Of a stretch of 64,000 bases of DNA, positions 45,775 to 54,734 are shown in pieces. The notes under the pieces are model-generated. The model searched no databases. It had not been told where the DNA came from and worked only from the letters and a program-made list of their open reading frames with translations. Origin of the DNA: Mesobacillus boroniphilus (GTDB taxonomy: Bacteria; Bacillota; Bacilli; Bacillales; Cytobacillaceae); the NCBI RefSeq assembly GCF_018424685.1, contig NZ_QTKX01000001.1, positions 1,364,001 to 1,428,000 of the forward strand, written 5' to 3'. Position numbers and translations under genes: made by a program. Each line of letters opens with the position of its first letter. The first letter of the stretch is position 1.

Positions 45775-46785
45775 TTATCTGATATTGACAAGCATTTCAT
45801 TTTTATTTTTTTCATCTAAATGTTCGTCATATAAATGACAGGCAACATAATGGTCTTTATCAATTTCCTGCCACACTGGTTTCTTCTGGGCGCATATGTC
45901 CATGGCGTGCTGGCATCTGGTTCTGAATACACAGCCGCTCGGCGGATCCATTGGACTTGGCAGTTCTCCCTGCAGGATGATACGCTCCCGCTTATCTTCC
46001 ACATCAGGATCTGGTATTGGTATAGCAGATAGCAAGGCCTGAGTATATGGATGCAGCGGTTTATTGTAAAGCTGGTTACTTGCTGTGAGCTCGACGATAT
46101 GACCAAGATACATAACACCAATACGGTTGCTGATTTGCTTAACCATTGAAAGGTCGTGAGCAATGAACAGATAAGTTAATCCCTTTTCTTCTTGTAGTTG
46201 CTTCAGCAGGTTTACGACTTGTGCCTGGACTGATACATCAAGTGCGGAAATAGGCTCATCTGCAATGATAAAATCAGGATCAAGTGCAAGTGCCCTTGCA
46301 ATTCCAATTCTCTGTCGCTGCCCACCGCTAAATTCATGGGGATAACGGTTAGCATGATCACGATTCAATCCTACATCTTCCAAGAGCTGATAAATTCGTT
46401 CCAAGCGTTCTTTTTGGTTTGGAAACAGTCCATGGACTTCCATCGGTTCAGATATGATTTCCTTTACCGTAGAACGCGGATTTAATGAAGCATATGGATC
46501 CTGGAAAATCATCTGCATCTGCTTATGGAACTGGAATTTCTCTTTTTCCGAAAGCGAATGCACGTCTTTGCCGTTGAAAACAACTTCTCCATCTGTCCGG
46601 TCATAAAGTCCAATCATTGTTCTTCCGGCAGTGGATTTGCCGCATCCAGATTCCCCAACAAGGCCAAAGGTCTCGCCTTTATAAATATCGAATGAAATGC
46701 CATCAACTGCTTTAAGGATTTCATTTTTACCCATAGTGAAATGCTTCTTTAAATCTCTTACACTTAATAAAACTTCATTTTCCAT
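45775..46785 (-). CDS. ykfD: Oligopeptide ABC transporter ATP-binding protein, YkfD/OppF-like
   Basis: A 336-residue ATPase of the Dpp/Opp group. Walker A GESGCGKST (about 43), signature FSGGQRQRIGIARALALDP (about 148), Walker B FIIADEPISALD (about 168) and the C-terminal oligopeptide extension with four cysteines (CVFRTRCQHAMDIC). It is the OppF/DppF-type partner missing beside dppD, as in the B. subtilis dpp-ykf operon. Start with GGAGGAAT upstream, overlapping closely with ykfC. Confidence 0.88.
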   Translation of the reverse strand: MENEVLLSVRDLKKHFTMGKNEILKAVDGISFDIYKGETFGLVGESGCGKSTAGRTMIGLYDRTDGEVVFNGKDVHSLSEKEKFQFHKQMQMIFQDPYASLNPRSTVKEIISEPMEVHGLFPNQKERLERIYQLLEDVGLNRDHANRYPHEFSGGQRQRIGIARALALDPDFIIADEPISALDVSVQAQVVNLLKQLQEEKGLTYLFIAHDLSMVKQISNRIGVMYLGHIVELTASNQLYNKPLHPYTQALLSAIPIPDPDVEDKRERIILQGELPSPMDPPSGCVFRTRCQHAMDICAQKKPVWQEIDKDHYVACHLYDEHLDEKNKNEMLVNIR

Positions 46786-46787
46786 AA

Positions 46788-47717
46788 TTATTCCTCCGTA
46801 TCAATCCAGTAGCGTCTCGCTGCACAGAGTTCTTTTTCGTAAACTGTTCCTTTTAGAGAAATGATCTCGATATTCTTACCAGTGTTTGGTGAGTGGAGAA
46901 GTTTGCCGTCTCCATAATAGATGCCGACGTGATGAATGCTGCCCTTTCCTTCCTCATAGGCGAAGAAAAGAAAATCACCTGGCTGAATGTCGGATAAATC
47001 GACTTCTTCACCAGCGGCGGCCTGTTCATGGGCATCCCTAGGTATGATGTAACCATTGGCGAGACACATGTTATAGCTAAAACCGGAGCAATCATACCCG
47101 TAGCTGCTCATGCCGCCCCAGAGATAGGGTAATCCAAGGAATTGTTCTCCAGCAGCGACGATTGCTGCCCCATTCCTTTTAGGGATTTCTTTTTCTGAAG
47201 GAAAGACCGAAACATCTTCTGCCCTTAGGATACCTATTCCTGTCGGGGTCTTAACGCGAATCCGGTCGACGATATCCTCCACCACAGGCAAAATCGTTTG
47301 GTAGCTTAGTTCCATGAGCTTTTCATTTTTTTCTGAATAAAGCAAAGCTTTTTTACTAGTAATAACCGCAACAGGCCCTTGCTTGATATACCAATCTGAT
47401 TGCTGTATCAGCTGGTCTTTGGGAATCCAGCCAGGATATCCCCGTCCGTCTTTTCCGGAAGGCTGTTCAGGGACAACCACATGTGCCCATTCATCCACTT
47501 CATCAATAATTAAAACCTCGTGTCCAAATAAGACCTGTGATTGAACCAAATTATCATCGCACAATTGGAGTCGTGGCTCATATGTAAGTTCTTCAAGCCA
47601 TTTTTCGATATTCAGGGTACCGGAAATTGCGTTCATGTCGATTTCCCTCGCTGAATCATGGGAAGTCCACAAAGTCGCCACAGGGACATTGACGAGCCAA
47701 ATATTATTGCTTTCCAT
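46788..47717 (-). CDS. ykfC: Gamma-D-glutamyl-L-diamino acid endopeptidase (NlpC/P60), YkfC
   Basis: A 309-residue NlpC/P60 cysteine peptidase with N-terminal SH3b-like domains (to about 175) and a C-terminal catalytic domain: Cys210 in GYDCSGF and His in SIHHVGIYYG (about 257). YkfC enzymes cut L-Ala-gamma-D-Glu from diaminopimelate in murein tripeptides with a free N-terminal L-Ala. There is no export signal, so it works on imported peptides. It overlaps the end of ykfB by 14 bp. Start with AAGGAGGAG upstream. Confidence 0.9.
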   Translation of the reverse strand: MESNNIWLVNVPVATLWTSHDSAREIDMNAISGTLNIEKWLEELTYEPRLQLCDDNLVQSQVLFGHEVLIIDEVDEWAHVVVPEQPSGKDGRGYPGWIPKDQLIQQSDWYIKQGPVAVITSKKALLYSEKNEKLMELSYQTILPVVEDIVDRIRVKTPTGIGILRAEDVSVFPSEKEIPKRNGAAIVAAGEQFLGLPYLWGGMSSYGYDCSGFSYNMCLANGYIIPRDAHEQAAAGEEVDLSDIQPGDFLFFAYEEGKGSIHHVGIYYGDGKLLHSPNTGKNIEIISLKGTVYEKELCAARRYWIDTEE

Positions 47718-48810
47718 TGTAATCTCCTCCTTCTGAAAGAACCTGTTCTATACCAAGACCTGGCTGGTCCGGAAGTGTAATTTTTCTACCATTATACTTT
47801 ATTCCGCCTGAAACAGCTTCTTTTGCAAGCATTAATGGCGCATCAAAATCAAAACGTGTGATGTTTTTCTTGCTTGCAGCAAAGTGGGCAGCAGCTGTTA
47901 TCCCCAGCCTAGTTTCAATCATGCTGCCAACCATGCATTCAATCCCAGCAGTTTCAGCCATTTGGTTAATCATTTGTGCTTGATAAATTCCGCCAGACTT
48001 CATTAATTTAATATTAATTAGGTCTGCGCTTCTCCTGCTGATCACCTCAAATGCCTGTTTAGGTGAAAATACACTTTCATCAGCCATTATTAATGTATCT
48101 ACTGAATCAGTTACCTGCTTTAAACCATCCAGGTCTTCTGCTTTAACTGGCTGTTCAACCAGCTCGATATCAAGTCCAAGGTCCTCCATTTTTCGGATCG
48201 CCCTGACTGCATCCTTCGGTTTCCATCCCTGGTTCGCATCAAGCCGAATTTTAATATCTTTTCCAATCTTGCGGCGGATTTCCTGAATCCTCGCAATGTC
48301 AGTTGCGATATCACCAATTCCTACCTTAACCTTAAGTACATTGAATCCATTGCTTACATAATTAATAGCATCTTCGCCCATCTCATCAGGACTGTTGACA
48401 CTTACGGTAAAATCAGTTTCTATTTCGTTTCTGTAGCCTCCAAGGAATTGATAGAGCGGAAGGCTGCAATTTTGCGAGATACAGTCATATAGTGCCATAT
48501 CAACGGCTGCCTTTGCGCTAGTATTGTTAACAAGGATCGTTCTTAAACCCTGGAATATAGCTTCATAGTTCAATAGATTCTTTTTTAATAAGAACGGTCC
48601 GATCACGTCATTTATTGCACCCTCAATACTTACGAGACTGTCCCCTGTAATAACCAATGTAGGCGGTGCTTCTCCCCAGCCTGCAATCCCGTTATCACAG
48701 GTGATTTTCACAAAAATTGCTTCAGCTACAGTGACTGTACGGAGTGCGGTTTTAAATGGCTTTTTCAAAGGGACAGCATTTCGGAATGTCTCGATTTTTT
48801 CAATAATCAT
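47704..48810 (-). CDS. ykfB: L-Ala-D/L-Glu epimerase
   Basis: A 368-residue enolase-superfamily enzyme that epimerises L-Ala-D-Glu to L-Ala-L-Glu. The catalytic lysine pair K160 and K162 (LKVKVG) matches the positions in B. subtilis YkfB; metal ligands lie in RLDANQGW (about 189), ELVEQPV and MADESVF, and the second lysine in INIKLMKSGG (about 266). Start at 48810 set by AAAGGAGAT upstream. It follows ykfA and passes its product to peptidases. Confidence 0.92.
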   Translation of the reverse strand: MIIEKIETFRNAVPLKKPFKTALRTVTVAEAIFVKITCDNGIAGWGEAPPTLVITGDSLVSIEGAINDVIGPFLLKKNLLNYEAIFQGLRTILVNNTSAKAAVDMALYDCISQNCSLPLYQFLGGYRNEIETDFTVSVNSPDEMGEDAINYVSNGFNVLKVKVGIGDIATDIARIQEIRRKIGKDIKIRLDANQGWKPKDAVRAIRKMEDLGLDIELVEQPVKAEDLDGLKQVTDSVDTLIMADESVFSPKQAFEVISRRSADLINIKLMKSGGIYQAQMINQMAETAGIECMVGSMIETRLGITAAAHFAASKKNITRFDFDAPLMLAKEAVSGGIKYNGRKITLPDQPGLGIEQVLSEGGDYNGKQ

Positions 48811-48829
48811 CACTCTATCTCCTTTGGTT

Positions 48830-49750
48830 CTATTTGATCCCGCTCTCGACAAAAAGCGTTTTTTCTTCGGTATTCATGCGGGCAACCGCCCCGAGTGGTA
48901 CTCCAATGTGCGGGGAGCAATGCCCCATTTTGAACCCTCTGAGTGCCGGCCTGCCTGCAAGTTTAATGTAATGGTCAATTACTTCTTCCAGGGTTAAAGA
49001 CAGCTCTCTATCTGGCACGCAGTTATTAAAGTCTCCAATAATGATCCCCGCTGATTCCTGCAGCTTGCCAGCCATATACAGCTGATTCAGCATCCGGTCT
49101 ACAGCCCGTGGTTCTTCATTAATGTCTTCAATAAGCAGAATCTTACCTTCTGTATCAATTTCAAATGCTGTGCCCATAGTGCTTGAAAGAAGCGAGAGGT
49201 TTCCGCCAACCAATGAACCTTCGGCCGATCCGTGAACCAGTTCTTCTATCTGTGAAATGGTTGAACTATAATTCAAGTCTGTCGAGGCAAACAATTGTTG
49301 GAATGTATCCTTGGAAATTTGATTGGCCTCTTCTTTGCCAATATCTGAAGCAAGCATTGGACCATGGAAAGTTACCAGTCCTGTCTCTTGCCTGATTGCA
49401 GTGTGCAGGAATGTAATATCACTGTATCCCCAGAATATTTTAGGATTATTTTTGATTACTTCATAATCTATAGCTGCTGCAATACGAGCAGTGCCATATC
49501 CGCCGCCAGCACAAATTATTCCTTTTACTTCCTCATCAATGAACATTTCATGCAGATCGGCTAATCTATCCTCATCATTGCCGGCTAGATAACCATATTC
49601 AGCATACAATGATTTCCCTAATTTATAATTGAGGCCTAAATCTTCGACGAATTTTAAGCCTCGCTTAAGGTTTTCTTTATTAGGAGGACTCGCTGGTGCT
49701 ATGACTGCCACGGTATCCCCTTTTTTTAGACGATCGGCCTTCATTGTCAT
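48830..49750 (-). CDS. ykfA: LD-carboxypeptidase, YkfA (S66 family)
   Basis: A 306-residue S66 serine peptidase that removes the terminal D-Ala from L,D-linked murein tetrapeptides. Features: VAVIAPASPPNKENL at the start, GGGYGTARI (about 80), nucleophile Ser in WGYSDITFLH (about 108), LVGGNLSLLSS (about 180), and Glu/His of the triad towards the end (MGHCSPHIGVP). The ATG at 49750 is chosen for GGGAG upstream; an in-frame start at 49792 has none. First gene of the ykf block. Confidence 0.88.
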   Translation of the reverse strand: MTMKADRLKKGDTVAVIAPASPPNKENLKRGLKFVEDLGLNYKLGKSLYAEYGYLAGNDEDRLADLHEMFIDEEVKGIICAGGGYGTARIAAAIDYEVIKNNPKIFWGYSDITFLHTAIRQETGLVTFHGPMLASDIGKEEANQISKDTFQQLFASTDLNYSSTISQIEELVHGSAEGSLVGGNLSLLSSTMGTAFEIDTEGKILLIEDINEEPRAVDRMLNQLYMAGKLQESAGIIIGDFNNCVPDRELSLTLEEVIDHYIKLAGRPALRGFKMGHCSPHIGVPLGAVARMNTEEKTLFVESGIK

Positions 49751-49844
49751 TTCAATCGACTCCCTAATATTATCATTTTTTGAAGTAGACATAATTATTT
49801 TATTGCCTACTTCATGGACGCAACGGATAAAGTCAAAAACCCTG

Positions 49845-50015
49845 CTCTGTCCGAAATTTAGTTACTGGATAATTTTGGGTAAAAACAGACGCACTGCTTT
49901 GCCCTAAATTCAGTTCCCTGACCATTTTGAGTAAAAGCAGATGCACTACTTTGCCCCAAAATCAGTCCTCCGGATCTTTTAGGTAAAAGCAACCGCTCTG
50001 CTTTGCCCCAAAATA
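49845..50015. repeat. Second 52-bp tandem repeat, three degenerate units plus a partial
   Basis: Units begin CTNTGYCC at 49845, 49897, 49949 and 50001, spaced exactly 52 bp apart. Shared blocks are CTTTGCCC, AAATTCAGT-like and TTTTGRGTAAAAGCAG. Identity is lower than in the 12.5-12.9 kb array and the sequence is unrelated to it. No reading frame covers it. Confidence 0.85.
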
Positions 50016-50061
50016 TAATCTTATGTTATAAATAAAATATTATTGAAGAGTATGTACTAGT

Positions 50062-50096
50062 AAAAAAAGAGGTGTTCCAAGATGAACACCTCTTTC
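50062..50096 (-). terminator. Terminator after dppE
   Basis: AAAGAGGTGTTC pairs perfectly with GAACACCTCTTT; minus-strand T-run follows. Confidence 0.85.
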
Positions 50097-50105
50097 TTAG
50101 AATGA

Positions 50106-51731
50106 TTAATTCTTATCTGCCCATTTAAGTTCAAGGTATCCTACTGGGTGGCGTACAACACCGCTAACCGCTTCATTTTGAAGATAAACCTGGTTATAGT
50201 AGTGAACAGTGAATATTGGTGCTTCTTCAAACAAAATCTTCTCTGCCTGATACATTAAGTCAAAACGCTTTGCTTCGTCAGATTCATTCTTTGCTTGTTG
50301 AATCAACTCATCATACTTCGGATTGCCCCAGCCAGTACGGTTCATGGAGTGTCCAGTCTGGAAGTTTTCCAGGAAGTTGATTGGGTCAGCATAGTCAGCA
50401 AGGAATGAACTGCGTGAAAGCTGGTGCTTCAGTGCTTTCTGTTCTTCCGCGAAAACGTTCCATTCCATGTTCGCAAGCTTTACTTCTACGCCAAGGTTTT
50501 CTTTGAACATTTGCTGCAATGCTTCAGCGATTTTCTTATGGACATCACTAGTGCTGTACGTAAGGGTTACTTCTGGAAGTTCAGTGTAACCTTCTTCTGC
50601 CATTCCCTTCTTTAACAGTGCTTTTGCTTCTTCTACATCTGTTTTGTTGAAATCTCCGTTTACTTCACGGAAATCCTTGCCTGACGGATCCTGGAATCCC
50701 GGAGAAACAAATCCATAAGCAGCTTTTTCTTTGTTCTTTGTAACAAAGTCAACGATCTTTTGCTGGTCAACAGCAAGTGCGAATGCTTTACGGATATTCA
50801 CGTTCTGAAACGGTTCTTTTGTTACATTGAAGCGGTAGAAATAATCTCCTGCCTGATCTTCAACCTGTACCTTTCCTTCTTCGAATAACTTATCACTTAA
50901 TTCAGCAGGTACATCGGAAACATCCAAATCCCCAGCTTGATACATTTGATACTCAGTGTTTGTGTCATCCACGATTGCCCATTCGACACGATCAAGATTT
51001 ACGTTTTCCGCGTCCCAATACTGATCGTTCTTTTTCATGACGAATTTTGTGTCATGCTCCCAGCTAGCAAGGTTAAATGGTCCATTTCCCACGAATGATT
51101 CAGCTTCAGAAAACCATTCCGGATTTTCCTTCGCAACATTTTCATTGATCGGGAAAAATGCCGGATTTGCAATGACACTTAAGAAATATGCCTGCGGGCT
51201 TGTTAAAGTAACTTCAAAAGTCTTGTCGTCAACCGCTTTTACTTTTACGTTGTCAGCAGAACCATCTCCGCTGTTAAATTCCTCTCCGCCTTCAATGAAG
51301 TACCCAAGGAAAGCAGCTGCTGAACCCGTTGCCGGATCTAATAGTCGCTTCCATGCAAATACGAAATCATTTGCTGTGACATCGTCACCATTGGACCATT
51401 TTGCCTCTTCACGGATGTGGAATGTGTATGTCTTACCATCTTCAGATACATCCCACTTTTCTGCAGTTGCCGCTTCTGGCTGATGGTCTTTTCCTAGACG
51501 TGTAAGACCTTCCATCAGATTGTTCAAAGCGTTCCATGATGCTGAGTCGAAACCGATTGGCGGGTCAAAGGATGTTGGTTCCTGTCCGTTGTTGAGGTAA
51601 AGAACCTTTTCCTCGCCTTTTTCACCATTGTCTTTTCCGTCTGTTTCTTTGCCTGTGTTGTCAGTTGCAGTACAAGCCGCCATTGTGAACACAAGCAATG
51701 TTGCCATTAGCATGGTTAATAATTTCTTCAC
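50106..51731 (-). CDS. dppE: Dipeptide/oligopeptide-binding lipoprotein, DppE-like
   Basis: A 541-residue SBP family 5 lipoprotein: signal MKKLLTMLMATLLVFTMAAC with Cys20 as the lipid site, then an Asn/Asp/Gly-rich linker and the type II peptide-binding fold (LNNGQEPTSFDPP, GLTRLGKDHQPEAATAEKW, DDVTANDFVFAWKRLLDP). It captures peptides, probably murein tripeptides, for DppBC. Start is GTG with AAGGGGGA upstream. Last gene of the dpp half-operon. Confidence 0.88.
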   Translation of the reverse strand: MKKLLTMLMATLLVFTMAACTATDNTGKETDGKDNGEKGEEKVLYLNNGQEPTSFDPPIGFDSASWNALNNLMEGLTRLGKDHQPEAATAEKWDVSEDGKTYTFHIREEAKWSNGDDVTANDFVFAWKRLLDPATGSAAAFLGYFIEGGEEFNSGDGSADNVKVKAVDDKTFEVTLTSPQAYFLSVIANPAFFPINENVAKENPEWFSEAESFVGNGPFNLASWEHDTKFVMKKNDQYWDAENVNLDRVEWAIVDDTNTEYQMYQAGDLDVSDVPAELSDKLFEEGKVQVEDQAGDYFYRFNVTKEPFQNVNIRKAFALAVDQQKIVDFVTKNKEKAAYGFVSPGFQDPSGKDFREVNGDFNKTDVEEAKALLKKGMAEEGYTELPEVTLTYSTSDVHKKIAEALQQMFKENLGVEVKLANMEWNVFAEEQKALKHQLSRSSFLADYADPINFLENFQTGHSMNRTGWGNPKYDELIQQAKNESDEAKRFDLMYQAEKILFEEAPIFTVHYYNQVYLQNEAVSGVVRHPVGYLELKWADKN

Positions 51732-51792
51732 TCTGTTTCCCCCTTAAGTTGGTCTGATATATATATCAAAAAGGCAATAGCCTGATTGAACA

Positions 51793-52788
51793 TTACCTGC
51801 TTGCGAGCAGTTTTTGTGCTCGCTCATCCTGAAGCCAGCAGTCAACACCGTGGCTATTGGAAAGCTTTGTTCCTGCTGGATAAACTTTGTCACAAACCTC
51901 CATTGCAAATGGGCAGCGGGCTGTAAACGGACACCCAACTGGTGGAGAGAATAAATCTGGCGGTGTCCCGCCAATCGGTATTAGCTCAGCACCGTCAACA
52001 TCCAAACGTGGGACAGAGTTCAATAGCCCTTTCGTATACGGATGCTGTGGATTGTAAAAAATCTCTCTCCTTGTACCTGTTTCGACGATTTTACCAGCAT
52101 ACATGACGGCGATTCGATCAGCGACTTGTGCAACAACCCCTAAATCATGAGTGATCAGGATGATCGAGACGCCTGTTTTTGTCTGAATATCACGGAACAA
52201 TTCCAAAATCTGCGCCTGGATTGTCACGTCAAGCGCTGTTGTCGGCTCGTCTGCAATCAACACCTCCGGCTGGCAGACCAGCGCCATAGCTATGACTATC
52301 CTCTGTCTCATCCCGCCGCTGAATTGATGTGGGTATTGCTTCAGCCGGACTTGTGGGCTTGGAATTCCGACGAGGTCAAGCATTTCAATCGCCACTTTCT
52401 TTGCCTGTTCATTTGTAAGCTTCATATGCTGCAATATTCCCTCTGTCAGCTGGTCACCAATTGTCAGAGTTGGATTCAGCGCAGTCATCGGATCCTGGAA
52501 GATCATCGAAATATCTGACCCGCGAATCTTTCGCACCTCAGAATCCTTTAATTTTGTCAGGTCCTTGTTTTTAAAGAGAATTGAACCACCATCAAACTTT
52601 CCAGGCGGTTCCGGAATCAGTCTCATGATACTTTGAGAAGTTACGCTCTTGCCACAACCAGACTCGCCTACAATCGCGAGGGTTTCCCCTTTATGTAAAT
52701 CAAAAGTTACTCCACGGACAGCTTTTACCTCGCCGCCGTATGTTTTGAATGAAACATGAAGGTCTTTTACTTCCAGTACTTTTTCCAT
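51793..52788 (-). CDS. dppD: Dipeptide ABC transporter ATP-binding protein, DppD-like
   Basis: A 331-residue ATPase: Walker A GESGCGKSV (about 39), signature FSGGMRQRIVIAMALVC (about 157), Walker B VLIADEPTTALDV (about 178), and the C-terminal oligopeptide extension with CPFTARCPFAMEVC. GGAGGT lies upstream of the ATG, five bases after dppC. It pairs with the YkfD ATPase further downstream. Confidence 0.9.
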   Translation of the reverse strand: MEKVLEVKDLHVSFKTYGGEVKAVRGVTFDLHKGETLAIVGESGCGKSVTSQSIMRLIPEPPGKFDGGSILFKNKDLTKLKDSEVRKIRGSDISMIFQDPMTALNPTLTIGDQLTEGILQHMKLTNEQAKKVAIEMLDLVGIPSPQVRLKQYPHQFSGGMRQRIVIAMALVCQPEVLIADEPTTALDVTIQAQILELFRDIQTKTGVSIILITHDLGVVAQVADRIAVMYAGKIVETGTRREIFYNPQHPYTKGLLNSVPRLDVDGAELIPIGGTPPDLFSPPVGCPFTARCPFAMEVCDKVYPAGTKLSNSHGVDCWLQDERAQKLLASR

Positions 52789-52793
52789 GGTGC

Positions 52794-53750
52794 TTACCTC
52801 CTTAGCTTCGGGTCAAGTGCATCCTGAAGCCCATCACCTAATACGTTAAACGAAAACATTGTCAATGAAATGAAGAATGCCGGGAAAAACAGCCTCCACC
52901 AGTCACCTGATAAAATGACCGGCAATGCATCGCTTGCCATCGATCCCCAGCTGGCCAATGGTGCTTGGATTCCCAGGCCAAGGAAGCTCAGGAAAGCTTC
53001 AGCAAAAATTGCCGAAGGAACCGAAAGCGTCATTTGAACGATAATTGGCCCCATCGTATTAGGGAGAAGATTTTTGCGGATGATCCTGCCGGTTTTGGTT
53101 CCGAAAGTTTTAGATGCTAAAACGTATTCGTAGTTCTTGATCTGCAGGACTTGGCCGCGGACAATCCTCGCCATTCCTATCCATCCTGTAATAGTCAGGG
53201 CGAAAATGATCGTTGCAAGGCTCGGACCCATCACTACGCTGATTAAAATTACAACAAGCAAATATGGAAGGCCATATAGAACCTCTATGATTCTCATCAT
53301 GAAATGGTCTGTCCTGCCGCCTTTATAGCCGGCAATTCCGCCATAGATAACCCCGATAAGAAAATCGATCAATGCAGCAGCTATGCCGACAAATAAGGAT
53401 ATACGCGCGCCAAACCATGTTCGGGTAAAAACATCTCGACCGAGCTCATCGGTTCCAAACCAATGCTCACTTGACGGCGGAAGATTCTGATTGACCAAAT
53501 CCTGATGGTCAACAGTGTGTGGAGAGATGATAGGCCCGAAAATCGCCATGAAGGTGAGAACAGATAAGAAGAATAATCCCATCATAGCCAGCTTGTTTTT
53601 CAGGAGCCGTCTCCATGCATCCTGCCAATACGACAGGCTTGGCCTGACAACAGCTTCTGCTTCCGAGTCACTTTTTTCAATAGGAACAAACCAGTCGTCA
53701 GGAATGGACGAGACTGCAGGTGGTTCCTGATGCTTTCGCAGAGCCATCAT
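52794..53750 (-). CDS. dppC: Dipeptide ABC transporter permease, DppC-like
   Basis: A 318-residue permease. A cytosolic N-terminus of about 50 residues precedes six membrane segments; the EAA loop is ASKTFGTKTGRIIRKNLLPN (about 207). The domain GTDELGRDVFTRTWFGARISL (about 97) is typical of OppC/DppC. It overlaps the dppB stop (ATGATG), showing coupled translation. Confidence 0.9.
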   Translation of the reverse strand: MMALRKHQEPPAVSSIPDDWFVPIEKSDSEAEAVVRPSLSYWQDAWRRLLKNKLAMMGLFFLSVLTFMAIFGPIISPHTVDHQDLVNQNLPPSSEHWFGTDELGRDVFTRTWFGARISLFVGIAAALIDFLIGVIYGGIAGYKGGRTDHFMMRIIEVLYGLPYLLVVILISVVMGPSLATIIFALTITGWIGMARIVRGQVLQIKNYEYVLASKTFGTKTGRIIRKNLLPNTMGPIIVQMTLSVPSAIFAEAFLSFLGLGIQAPLASWGSMASDALPVILSGDWWRLFFPAFFISLTMFSFNVLGDGLQDALDPKLRR

Positions 53751-54679
53751 TTTCCCTCCTTTTTATGAAGCTTGATTCTTGGGTCAAGGATGCCGTAAGC
53801 GAGATCTACAAGGAAAAGCATCATGATCAAAACTGTACTGTAAAAAATTGTTGTTCCCATTATGACAGGATAGTCACGTTGATTGATACTTTCGACAAAG
53901 TACTTGCCCATTCCTGGAATCGCAAAGATTTTTTCGATTACGAAAGTTCCTGTAAGTATGCTCGCCGCCAATGAGCCGAGTATCGTGACAACTGGCAATA
54001 ATGCATTCTTTAAAGCATGTTTGAACACGATTTTTACAGGCGACAGCCCTTTTGCCTTTGCTGTCCGTATGTAGTCTTGAGTCAAAACCTCAAGCATGCT
54101 GGATCTCGTCAAGCGGGCGATGATTGCCATAGGCCCTGTAGCGAGTGCCAGAGTCGGCAGGATCATATGCATTGGACTTGTCCAGGTGGCAACCGGAAGG
54201 ATCTCCCAGGTAACAGCCAGCTGCTGGATCAGCAGGGTGGCCATAACAAAGTTAGGAACCGAAATACCGACTACCGCTACTGTCATTGCTAGATAATCAA
54301 TCAAGCCGTTATGGCGGAGAGATGCAATGATTCCCAGGAGGATGCCAGAAAAAATAGCGACGATCAGCGTAATCATCCCCAACTCGAATGAAACAGGAAA
54401 TCCCCTGCCAAGCATTTCGTTTACAGTCTGTGAGGATTTTTTAATAGAAGGTCCGAAATCGAATGTCGCAATCGATTTCAAGTATAAAAAGTATTGAACG
54501 TATAAAGGCTCATCCAAATGGTAAAAACTTTCAAGGTTCTTTTGGACGGCTTCGCTCGTTGCCCGCTCCTCGTTAAAAGGGGAACCGGGAATTGAATGCA
54601 TCAAGAAGAAGGTCAGCGTGATGATGACCAGCAAGGTCACTGCCATCGAGCCCAGTCGTTTGAGTATGTAATGGAGCAT
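53747..54679 (-). CDS. dppB: Dipeptide ABC transporter permease, DppB-like
   Basis: A 310-residue permease of the OppB/DppB type with six membrane segments, the N-terminal MLHYILKRLGSMAVTLLVII, and the EAA loop RTAKAKGLSPVKIVFKHALKN (about 205). Start with AAGGATGTG upstream. Second gene of the operon after dppA. Confidence 0.9.
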   Translation of the reverse strand: MLHYILKRLGSMAVTLLVIITLTFFLMHSIPGSPFNEERATSEAVQKNLESFYHLDEPLYVQYFLYLKSIATFDFGPSIKKSSQTVNEMLGRGFPVSFELGMITLIVAIFSGILLGIIASLRHNGLIDYLAMTVAVVGISVPNFVMATLLIQQLAVTWEILPVATWTSPMHMILPTLALATGPMAIIARLTRSSMLEVLTQDYIRTAKAKGLSPVKIVFKHALKNALLPVVTILGSLAASILTGTFVIEKIFAIPGMGKYFVESINQRDYPVIMGTTIFYSTVLIMMLFLVDLAYGILDPRIKLHKKEGK

Positions 54680-54734
54680 TAACTCACATCCTTATCATGT
54701 CTTTATGTCAGTTCTTGAGGTGAGGAAAATCATT

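Larger units (their letters stand above)
49793..50105. other. 313-bp gap splitting dpp from ykf genes
   Basis: Holds the ykfA leader, a 52-bp-period repeat and the dppE terminator. It means the ykf genes depend on read-through or on their own promoter. Confidence 0.6.
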
